Of a DNA stretch of 10,009 nt, positions 1-4,783 are shown one piece after another. The position numbers were made by a program, and so were the translations under genes. A model generated the notes under the pieces. The model made no database searches. It saw only the letters and a list, made by a program, of their open reading frames with translations, and was not told the DNA's origin. Numbering within the stretch: position 1 is the stretch's first letter; every line of letters starts with the position of its first letter. Source of the DNA: SHYG01 sp041485445 (GTDB lineage: Bacteria; Chloroflexota; Dehalococcoidia; Lucifugimonadales; UBA3495); contig JBGPJN010000106.1 of assembly GCA_041485445.1 (NCBI GenBank), forward strand, positions 1 through 10,009, written 5' to 3'.

Positions 1-212
1 GCAACGCCATGCGCAGCTGGGACCATCACGAAGACTTCCGCCAGCTCATCCAGGCCGACCCGGAGGCCCTGGCCCGCCTGTCTCCCCAGGAGCTGGCGGG
101 GCTGTTTGACTACGCCTACTACACCCGCTACGTGGAGGAGACCTTCGTCAGGGCGGGGCTACTGAAACGTGAGAGAGGGGTATCCCTAAAGGAAGGGCAA
201 AGTGTACCCTAA
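1..212 (+). CDS. purB: Adenylosuccinate lyase, C-terminal end (5' cut by window)
   Basis: The reading frame is open from the window edge (first whole codon at position 3) to a TAA at 210-212, giving about 69 residues. The sequence N-A-M-R-S-W, then LSPQELAGLFDYAYYTRYVEE, resembles the helical C-terminal domain of adenylosuccinate lyases, which end in a segment of the form 'eLe.LfDy.yY.r.vde.f.r.gL'. PurB acts twice in purine metabolism: it removes fumarate from SAICAR to give AICAR, and from adenylosuccinate to give AMP. The catalytic residues lie upstream of the window, so activity cannot be judged. The ATG at 9 is only an internal Met. The next purine gene, purC, makes the SAICAR that PurB cleaves and lies 0.8 kb downstream, beyond a two-gene insert. 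The call rests on C-terminal similarity and on purC and purS nearby. Confidence 0.75.
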   Translation, partial: NAMRSWDHHEDFRQLIQADPEALARLSPQELAGLFDYAYYTRYVEETFVRAGLLKRERGVSLKEGQSVP

Positions 213-456
213 CTATAAGATAGATGGGCGGGAAGCCAGCCTCCGGACAAAACAGTATTTCGAAGAGGTTCATACCACCTGGGGTGTGTTGAACTTCGCC
301 ATCAGATCGGTGGAATTTAAGGTAGCTGAACAGCTGTGGGGGGTCCGGTGCACCTTCGACCGAGGCATTGGCGGGCCGAGGGTCAACTACAAGGTTACTA
401 TCAAGGAGGACGGGAAGGTCGAGAGTGTCGCCGAGTTGGAAGAACCCCAGCGGTAG
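202..456 (+). CDS. Small hypothetical protein upstream of PIN-domain gene
   Basis: This is an 84-aa ORF starting with GTG, which overlaps the purB stop by 11 bases. The purine-rich AAAGGAAGGG at 188-197 is a good ribosome binding site for this start. I do not recognise the family. The middle and C-terminal half alternates hydrophobic and charged residues (FAIRSVEFKVAEQLWGVRCT, then VNYKVTIKEDGKVESVAEL). This suggests a small beta-rich fold with a helix near residues 17-33. No DNA-binding motif such as ribbon-helix-helix, AbrB or HTH is evident, so an antitoxin role is not shown by the sequence. It ends 9 bases before the PIN-domain gene and is probably translated with it. Base composition is less GC-rich than in purB and purC, which suggests both genes arrived together. 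Confidence 0.6.
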   Translation: MYPNYKIDGREASLRTKQYFEEVHTTWGVLNFAIRSVEFKVAEQLWGVRCTFDRGIGGPRVNYKVTIKEDGKVESVAELEEPQR

Positions 457-465
457 GACGCCCAG

Positions 466-978
466 TTGCTCACGCCCGATGTAAGACGCCTCCCGTCTGG
501 CTACATCCTGGATACGGGCCCTCTTTTAATCTATACTTTTGGGGCATGGCAGCACGGCCGGTATCTGCCGGCCGTGCAGGCAGATATCCCTGAGATTGAC
601 CGAGTTGCTGTTGTGTTACGCGAGTTGGTGGCGCGAACAACTAGAATCGTTGTAACTCCCCAGATTATTACGGAGTTCCAGGCCCTGAGCCGGATTCGGG
701 CAAACATAGATACTGCTGGTACGGTCCAGTTCTTAACCTTCTGCCGGGATTTTCTGGTACGCCTCAGTGAAAGGTTTACGCCCATGGAAGATTTGCTGCG
801 GCTAAAGGATCGGGAGAACTTATGGAGACTCTCTTTCACAGATTCTTCTGTAATCATGGCCTCTCGATATACTGGGCTTCCTGTCCTAACCGTTGATGCA
901 GAGCTAAGGAGCCGCTCCCAAGAGCTGGGGGTGGAGGTCTATCACTTATACTATGATTTTTATCTTAATGCTCTCTAA
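466..978 (+). CDS. PIN-domain protein (putative ribonuclease)
   Basis: This 170-aa protein has the order of acidic residues typical of PIN-domain metal-dependent RNases. Asp16 lies in YILDTGPLL right after the first strand, Glu70 in TPQIITEF, Asp126 in SFTDSSVI, and Asp144 in PVLTVDAEL near the last strand. The rest fits an alpha/beta PIN fold, with a long helical middle (residues 73-120). Known PIN proteins cut RNA and many are VapC-type toxins. At 170 aa this one is longer than a typical VapC (about 130 aa), so toxin identity is not certain. The start is TTG at 466 with only a weak upstream purine run. No better in-frame start precedes Asp16. It follows the 84-aa gene by 9 bases and is followed by purC after 17 bases. 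Its codon use is more AT-rich than its neighbours, including the tail at 951-978, which suggests transfer. Confidence 0.75.
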   Translation: MLTPDVRRLPSGYILDTGPLLIYTFGAWQHGRYLPAVQADIPEIDRVAVVLRELVARTTRIVVTPQIITEFQALSRIRANIDTAGTVQFLTFCRDFLVRLSERFTPMEDLLRLKDRENLWRLSFTDSSVIMASRYTGLPVLTVDAELRSRSQELGVEVYHLYYDFYLNAL

Positions 979-995
979 AGAGGGCCTGGTTCGTA

Positions 996-1904
996 ATGAC
1001 TGTTCTACACACTAACCTCCCCAACCTGCTGCACCGGGGCAAGGTGCGGGATACCTACGCCCTGGGCGACCATCTGCTGCTCATGGTCACCACCGACCGC
1101 ATCTCCGCCTTCGACGTGGTGCTGCCCAACGCCATTCCCAACAAGGGCGCGGTGCTCAACCGCATGTCCGCCTTCTGGTTCCAAAAGACGGCCCACCTGG
1201 CGCCCAACCACTTCCTGTCCCTGGCCGATGCGCCCAGCGTGGCCGCCATCTTCGGCAACCCGCCGCTGCTGCGCGCCCTGCCCCCGCTGGTTGCCCGGCG
1301 GGCCATGATCGTGAAGCGCGCCCAGCGCCTGGACCTGGAGTGCATCGTCCGCGGCTACCTGGCGGGGTCCGCCTGGGGGGAGTACCGGCGCCTAGGGACG
1401 GTGTGCGGCAAGCCCATGCCCAAAGGGTTGGTGGAAGGCGTGGCCTTCCCCCAGCCCATCTTCACCCCCACCACCAAGGCGGAGTCGGGCCACGACCAGA
1501 ACATGACGGACCAGCAGGTGCTGGACCTGGTGGGCGCCGAGCTGGCCGGCAAGCTGGAGCACGCCAGCAAGGCGGTGTACCAGTTCGCCCACGACTACGC
1601 CCGCCAGCGGGGCATCATCCTGGCCGATACCAAGATGGAGTTCGGCCTGCTGGACGGCCAGCTCATCCTCATTGACGAGCTGCTCACGCCCGACTCCAGC
1701 CGCTTCTGGGACGCCACGGGCTATCAGCCGGGCCAGTCCCAGCCCAACTACGACAAGCAGTTCGTGCGGGACTACCTGACCAGCCTGGGCTGGGACCAGG
1801 CGCCGCCCGCGCCGGCCCTGCCGGAGGACGTGGTGGCCAAGACATCCCAGCGCTACCTGGAGGCCTACCAGCGTCTCACGGGAGAGCGGTTACCGGTCAG
1901 CTAA
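996..1904 (+). CDS. purC: Phosphoribosylaminoimidazole-succinocarboxamide (SAICAR) synthase
   Basis: This 302-aa cytosolic enzyme joins CAIR and aspartate with ATP to make SAICAR in de novo purine synthesis. The family motifs are all present: GKVRDTY (15-21), the nucleotide-binding glycine-rich start; TDRISAFD (33-40); VKRAQRLDLECIVRGYLAGS (106-125); TPTTKAE (157-163); DTKMEFG (211-217), the metal and ATP site; and IDELLTPDSSRFW (226-238). The length matches the longer, yeast-like PurC form (about 300 aa) rather than the short E. coli form (about 237 aa). The ATG at 996 is preceded by AAAGAGGG at 977-984. The product is the substrate of PurB, whose gene end lies upstream. No truncation or missing motif is seen. 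Identification is essentially certain. Confidence 0.97.
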   Translation: MTVLHTNLPNLLHRGKVRDTYALGDHLLLMVTTDRISAFDVVLPNAIPNKGAVLNRMSAFWFQKTAHLAPNHFLSLADAPSVAAIFGNPPLLRALPPLVARRAMIVKRAQRLDLECIVRGYLAGSAWGEYRRLGTVCGKPMPKGLVEGVAFPQPIFTPTTKAESGHDQNMTDQQVLDLVGAELAGKLEHASKAVYQFAHDYARQRGIILADTKMEFGLLDGQLILIDELLTPDSSRFWDATGYQPGQSQPNYDKQFVRDYLTSLGWDQAPPAPALPEDVVAKTSQRYLEAYQRLTGERLPVS

Positions 1905-1955
1905 TGAGATGCCAAGCCACTCCTGGCGCCAAACTATCCGAGAGAGGTACTAGCT

Positions 1956-2636
1956 TTGCCTGAATCGAGACACCGCCGCCTGCCTGGCCGGCGCAGCTCT
2001 GGCCGCGGCGGCGCCGACGCCGCCCTGTCCCTCCGGCCCAAGAGGAAGAAGACCAACTACCTCCTGCTGAGCGCCTTCGTGCTCATCGCCCTGCTGGTCA
2101 TTGGCGGGTTTGGCGCCGGCGCCATCTTGCCCTTGCTGGGCTCAAGTCAAGGCCTCCGGACCGGGAAGAGCGATCAGTACGTGGAAGGCGTGGGCACCCA
2201 GCATCCCATCATGCCCGATACTTATCCCAATCCCCACGTCCCACAGGGCCAGGCCGTCAGCTACAGTACCACGCCGCCAACTTCAGGCAAGCATTGGGCC
2301 ACGCCAGCCAACTGCGGCTTCTACACTGACGGAATGCCTGACGAGCGCGTGGTCCACAACATGGAGCACAGCAACATCGTGATTAGCTACAATCTGACCG
2401 CTCCTGAAGAGGTGGAGGCCTTGCGCCGGGCGGTGGACAGCGTGGGGCTAAGCCACGCCTGGGGCGTCACCCGCTACTACGACAAGGTGCCGCCCGGAAC
2501 GGTGGTGCTGACCGCCTGGGGCATCATGGACACGTTGCAGGGCGTGGACAAGGACCGCATCAAGAAGTTTTACGACACCTACGCCGGCAAGATTGGCCCG
2601 GAGAAGAATCAGCAGGGCATCGGCATCCCCTGTTAG
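1956..2636 (+). CDS. DUF3105 family membrane-anchored protein
   Basis: This 226-aa protein has an Arg-rich N-terminus (residues 1-33, ending RPKRKK), one hydrophobic segment (about 34-60) and a C-terminal domain predicted outside the membrane. The domain carries the DUF3105 signatures YSTTPPTSGKHW (103-114) and VVHNMEHSNIVISY (132-145). The usual family form is 'HnlEHG'; here Ser replaces the Gly after EH. The conserved His residues could bind a metal, but the biochemical role of the family is unknown. Cys120 and the final Cys226 are the only cysteines and might form a disulfide. The start is TTG at 1956, supported by GAGAGAGG at 1940-1947. An alternative start further in would remove the basic N-terminus. 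It lies between purC and purS on the same strand, with no known tie to purine synthesis. Confidence 0.85.
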   Translation: MPESRHRRLPGRRSSGRGGADAALSLRPKRKKTNYLLLSAFVLIALLVIGGFGAGAILPLLGSSQGLRTGKSDQYVEGVGTQHPIMPDTYPNPHVPQGQAVSYSTTPPTSGKHWATPANCGFYTDGMPDERVVHNMEHSNIVISYNLTAPEEVEALRRAVDSVGLSHAWGVTRYYDKVPPGTVVLTAWGIMDTLQGVDKDRIKKFYDTYAGKIGPEKNQQGIGIPC

Positions 2637-2670
2637 CTGCGTGGATGAGACGTGAACTTGGTCGTCATGG

Positions 2671-2732
2671 GTCAGCAATCAGCACCCCCACCCCTACGAT
2701 GCAGGGCGAGGCGCTGACGGCTGATTGCTGAC
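2671..2732. repeat. Perfect 13-bp inverted repeat between DUF3105 gene and purS
   Basis: GTCAGCAATCAGC at 2671-2683 is exactly reverse-complementary to GCTGATTGCTGAC at 2720-2732. A 36-base GC-rich spacer separates them, and one more G-C pair (2670 with 2733) extends the stem. It ends just before the purS ribosome binding site. There is no T-tract, so it is not an intrinsic terminator. It could be a small dispersed palindromic element or an mRNA structure that affects purS translation. The sequence does not decide between these. Confidence 0.7.
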
Positions 2733-2747
2733 CTCTGGGAGGCTCTA

Positions 2748-3011
2748 TTGTATCTGGCACGGATTTACGTCACGCTGAAGCCCGCGGTTAACGACCCCCA
2801 GGGCCGCACGGTGCTGGGGGGACTGAAGAACCTGGGGTACGCCCAGGTGGCCGACGTGCGGGTGGGCAAGTACCTGGAGGTGCGGGTGGACGCCGCCACC
2901 CAGCCGGCGGCGGAGGCCCTGGTGCGGGAGATGTGCCAGAAGCTGCTGGCCAATCCGGTGATTGAGGAGTTCAGGCTCCAGGTGGAGGAGTTGGCCGCCA
3001 GCCCTCGGTGA
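2748..3011 (+). CDS. purS: Phosphoribosylformylglycinamidine synthase subunit PurS
   Basis: This 87-aa protein has the full length and pattern of PurS: a first strand with basic residue ARIYVTLKPAVNDPQG (4-19), a short helix TVLGGLKNLGY, a second strand VADVRVGKYLEVRVDA, and a final helix EALVREMCQKLLANPVIEEF. PurS is the small subunit of the three-part FGAM synthase. It bridges PurQ (glutaminase) and the small PurL (synthetase), and helps pass ammonia between them. The start is TTG at 2748 with GGGAGG at 2737-2742, a good ribosome binding site. purQ and purL, which often follow purS directly, are not next to it here: the transcription unit ends at the hairpin at 3051-3085. Confidence 0.93.
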   Translation: MYLARIYVTLKPAVNDPQGRTVLGGLKNLGYAQVADVRVGKYLEVRVDAATQPAAEALVREMCQKLLANPVIEEFRLQVEELAASPR

Positions 3012-3050
3012 GGGGGGCCGGCTGGGGCCCTTGATATTTGGCATAATAAA

Positions 3051-3085
3051 GCAGAGGCGCCCCAATGGCATTGGGGCGCCTCTGC
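3051..3085 (-). terminator. Strong intrinsic terminator between convergent units
   Basis: A perfect 17-bp stem is formed by GCAGAGGCGCCCCAATG (3051-3067) and CATTGGGGCGCCTCTGC (3069-3085). Read on the minus strand it is followed by TTTATTATG, a U-rich tract, so it should end transcription of the thioredoxin-fold gene that stops at 3112. On the plus strand no T-run follows, but the very stable stem may still help to end purS transcripts. Confidence 0.85.
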
Positions 3086-3111
3086 CGCTGTGCCTGGGTT
3101 GAAAGGCTGAG

Positions 3112-3696
3112 CTAGCCCACCGCCTTGGCCAGCGCCTCCCTGATCTCCTGCACCGTGGCCTGCTGCCAGGCCGCCGCCCGGCCGGCGGTGCGGGCGCGCC
3201 GCTCCTGGGCGAACTCCTGCTCGCTCAGGTTGGGCTTCTCCTTCTTGATGACGGCCTCAATCTCCGCCGTTTCCTTGATGGCCGCCTGGGGGCGCTCAAT
3301 CCAGTGACAGATGTACCGGTGGTCTTTGGTATAGAACACCGCCACCGGAATGGACTGGTACCGCCCCTGGTTAAGGAATTCGTTCATAATGTCCAGGTGC
3401 TGGTCCCGGGGGAAGATGCGCAGCTCCATCCCAGTGGCCTCCGCCAGACGGGCCAGGGTCGGCAGCCCTCGCACCACGTCGCCGCACCAGTCCTCACCCA
3501 GCACCAGCATCTTGACCGGGCCGTTGGGCTTGCGGGCTAACTGCTGAATGGCGCGGGCATCCTCGGGCTTTACCTTGAAGTCGTTGTAGAATCCCTCCAT
3601 GCGGGGCTTGTTCACCTTGATCTGGGCCATGTAATCGGCGTACTTGAACCCCTGGGAAAACCTTTGAGGCGTCACCACACTGGTCTCGCGGGCCAT
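3112..3696 (-). CDS. Thioredoxin-fold family protein with WCGD active site
   Basis: This 194-aa protein has a thioredoxin-like core at about residues 58-130. The strand VKMLVLGEDWCGDVVRGLP holds the active-site motif W70-C71-G72-D73, and SIPVAVF carries the cis-Pro (Pro117) that packs against it. The second Cys of a CxxC pair is replaced, so only Cys71 is available there. This is known in the thioredoxin-like 'WCGD' group, whose reaction is unclear. The N-terminal 50 residues and the charged, helical tail (about 145-194) flank the domain. There is no signal peptide, so it should be cytosolic. ATG at 3696 has AAAGGAGAG at 3702-3710. It follows the selenocysteine-type glutaredoxin-like gene by 82 bases on the same strand and is probably its operon partner. 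It ends at the terminator at 3051-3085. Confidence 0.85.
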   Translation of the reverse strand: MARETSVVTPQRFSQGFKYADYMAQIKVNKPRMEGFYNDFKVKPEDARAIQQLARKPNGPVKMLVLGEDWCGDVVRGLPTLARLAEATGMELRIFPRDQHLDIMNEFLNQGRYQSIPVAVFYTKDHRYICHWIERPQAAIKETAEIEAVIKKEKPNLSEQEFAQERRARTAGRAAAWQQATVQEIREALAKAVG

Positions 3697-3749
3697 AGTT
3701 CTCTCCTTTCATTGGGGGCGCCGCCAGAGGATACCGGGCCAGGCCCTGG

Positions 3750-3768
3750 GACGGGCGCACCGCCCGTC
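3750..3768 (-). other. Stem-loop in the operon gap
   Basis: An 8-bp perfect stem, GACGGGCG with CGCCCGTC (3750-3757 and 3761-3768), closes a 3-base loop in the gap between the glutaredoxin-like gene and the thioredoxin-fold gene. On the minus strand it begins 10 bases after the first gene's stop. No U-tract follows, so it is more likely to shape mRNA stability or expression ratio than to terminate. Confidence 0.5.
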
Positions 3769-3778
3769 AGCCGATCTC

Positions 3779-3994
3779 TCAACCATGCTCCCCTTCAAAC
3801 CCCACCTGCACCCGGCCGTCGGGGTGCACGATGATGGGGACACGATCACCGTAGAGGAGGGCTTCGTCCAGAAGCTCCTGGCTCTGGTCCACCCGGCGCT
3901 CTTCATATTTGATGCCCTGCCTGCGCCATGTCCGACGCAGCTTATCACAAGTGGGTCAAGAGGTCAGCGTGTAAACCACGGGCACATCGGCCAT
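3779..3994 (-). CDS. Glutaredoxin-like selenoprotein candidate (in-frame TGA as Sec13)
   Basis: From ATG at 3994-3992 the frame reads M-A-D-V-P-V-V-Y-T-L-T-S, then TGA (3958-3956), then P-T-C-D-K-L-R-R-T-W and on to a TGA at 3781-3779. The total is 71 residues if the first TGA is selenocysteine. The N-terminal VPVVYTLTS is the first glutaredoxin strand. The motif becomes U13-P-T-C16 in place of the usual C-P-x-C. RVPIIV (51-56) supplies the strand with the cis-Pro, and VGFEGEHG replaces the usual C-terminal GG region. Support for a real gene is a very good ribosome binding site (GAGGAGGTG, 6 bases before the ATG), a promoter at 4051-4023 and a SECIS-like hairpin right after the TGA. Glutaredoxin-like selenoproteins with Sec at the first redox position are known. 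The likely role is thiol or peroxide redox chemistry with the thioredoxin-fold partner downstream. The alternative is a pseudogene with a Cys-to-stop change. Confidence 0.85.
3921..3940 (-). promoter_or_regulatory. Putative bacterial SECIS element
   Basis: On the minus strand, 15 bases after the TGA, CTGCGTCG (3940-3933) pairs with TGGCGCAG (3928-3921), with two G-U wobbles, around the loop GACA. If the weak innermost G-U is left open, the stem is 7 bp and the 6-base loop is GGACAU, with G in both first positions. The loop starts 22 nt after the TGA. Bacterial SECIS elements are known to need a short apical loop with G among the first two bases, roughly 16 to 37 nt from the UGA. All these conditions are met inside the coding region. 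Confidence 0.75.
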
Positions 3995-4001
3995 AGCGCA
4001 C

Positions 4002-4009
4002 CTCCTCAT
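4002..4009 (-). promoter_or_regulatory. Shine-Dalgarno of the selenoprotein gene
   Basis: GAGGAGGT ends about 7 bases before the ATG at 3994. It is one of the strongest ribosome binding sites in the window. It supports translation of an ORF that would be only 12 codons long if the TGA were a stop. Confidence 0.8.
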
Positions 4010-4022
4010 TAGCGATGGCGCC

Positions 4023-4051
4023 ATTGTACCCCGGCCCGCTGACCGTGTCAC
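4023..4051 (-). promoter_or_regulatory. Sigma70-type promoter of the selenoprotein/thioredoxin operon
   Basis: On the minus strand, GTGACA (4051-4046, 5 of 6 matches to TTGACA) is followed by a 17-base spacer and TACAAT (4028-4023, 5 of 6 matches to TATAAT). Transcription would start near 4016, giving a leader of about 20 bases before the ATG at 3994. Confidence 0.75.
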
Positions 4052-4132
4052 GATGGGCTGGGGAGTGAGTCAGTATGATATGGCAGGGTTGACCTTAGCG
4101 GGGAGCGTATGCAACGGGGACTCTATCCGTCT

Positions 4133-4204
4133 CACCGGCGAAGGCCGGTGTCCAGGTATAGGCTCGGTTGAGAAACTATGATGGATTCCGGCTTGCGCCG
4201 GAAT
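4133..4204. repeat. Inverted pair of REP-like palindromes
   Basis: Two short palindromes face each other: CACCGGC-GAAG-GCCGGTG (4133-4150) and ATTCCGGC-TTGC-GCCGGAAT (4185-4204). The second is followed by GACG (4206 onward in GAATGACG). The reverse complement of the second unit matches the first at 19 of 27 aligned bases, so they look like diverged copies in inverted order, as in bacterial REP pairs. They sit in the divergent promoter region and do not code for protein. This stretch (3995-4316) holds no gene beyond the two promoters and this repeat. Confidence 0.6.
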
Positions 4205-4245
4205 GACGAAGACCGACCTGGCCCACTCCCGATATATCCGTCAGC

Positions 4246-4275
4246 TTGTGCCCTGGGGGCGGCCCCGGCTATAAT
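4246..4275 (+). promoter_or_regulatory. Promoter of the ABM-domain gene
   Basis: A perfect TATAAT (4270-4275) has TTGTGC (4246-4251, only 3 of 6 matches to TTGACA) 18 bases upstream. Transcription would start near 4282, leaving a leader of about 35 bases before the ATG at 4317. Confidence 0.65.
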
Positions 4276-4316
4276 GGCCCCGTCGGCCCCGCAGTAAACT
4301 AGCTTCAGGAGGCCCC

Positions 4317-4676
4317 ATGATCGCGCTGATTGTGACCATCAACATCAAACCGGCGTTCAAGAAACAGTTCATGGATTCACTAATGGGGGATGCCAAGGGT
4401 TCCAACGAGGACGAGCCGGGCTGCATGCAGTTCGATGTCCTTCAGGACAATGAGGACCCCAACCGCATCCACCTCTACGAGGTCTATAAGGACCAGGCGG
4501 CCGTGGATGCCCACCGCCAGGCCCCCCACTATACCAAGTGGCGGGAGACGGTGAAGGACTGGTTTGCCACGGAGAACGTGCGCCGGCTGGCCACGCCGGT
4601 GTACCCGGCCGAGAAGGACTGGAAGAAGCGCACCACCGGCGCCGGCCAGGCCCGGAGCGGCGCCCGCCGCGCCTAA
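4317..4676 (+). CDS. ABM-domain (antibiotic biosynthesis monooxygenase-like) protein
   Basis: This is a 119-aa protein whose residues 1-90 form an ABM / dimeric alpha-beta barrel domain. It has the first strand MIALIVTINI, a helix ending near SLMGDAKGSNEDEPGC, the strand MQFDVLQD, the strand RIHLYEVYKD, and AAVDAHRQAPHY with His66 and His71 at the place usual for this fold. Members of this fold include YgiN-type quinol monooxygenases, heme-degrading enzymes and cofactor-free oxygenases. The substrate cannot be told from sequence. The C-terminal 25 residues are basic (KKRTTGAGQARSGARRA) and unlike the domain, so they may be a disordered tail. ATG at 4317 follows CAGGAGG at 4306-4312, an ideal ribosome binding site. 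It is monocistronic: it has its own promoter upstream and a terminator at 4742-4783. Confidence 0.88.
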   Translation: MIALIVTINIKPAFKKQFMDSLMGDAKGSNEDEPGCMQFDVLQDNEDPNRIHLYEVYKDQAAVDAHRQAPHYTKWRETVKDWFATENVRRLATPVYPAEKDWKKRTTGAGQARSGARRA

Positions 4677-4741
4677 TACCGGCCCATCTGGCAGATGGCG
4701 CGGCCGGATCACCGGCGGTTTGTAAACATTGATGGATCAAG

Positions 4742-4783
4742 CCAAGGGCGTCCCGATTCCCACCGGGATGCCCTTGGTTATTT
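4742..4783 (+). terminator. Intrinsic terminator after the ABM-domain gene
   Basis: CCAAGGGCGTCCCG (4742-4755) pairs with CGGGATGCCCTTGG (4764-4777) through 14 bp with one G-U wobble and an 8-base loop. TTATTT follows at 4778-4783. It serves the plus-strand gene ending at 4676. The convergent MFS gene stops exactly at the T-tract, so it may also block read-through from that side. Confidence 0.85.

Noticed and set aside
3750..3768. Terminator between the two redox genes
   Set aside because: The stem is strong but no U-tract follows on the minus strand.
3709..4012. Overlapping ORFs on both strands (3785-4012 plus, 3709-3948 minus) over the selenoprotein locus
   Set aside because: They lie in other frames, show no domain pattern and lack good ribosome binding sites. 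The read-through minus frame explains the region better.
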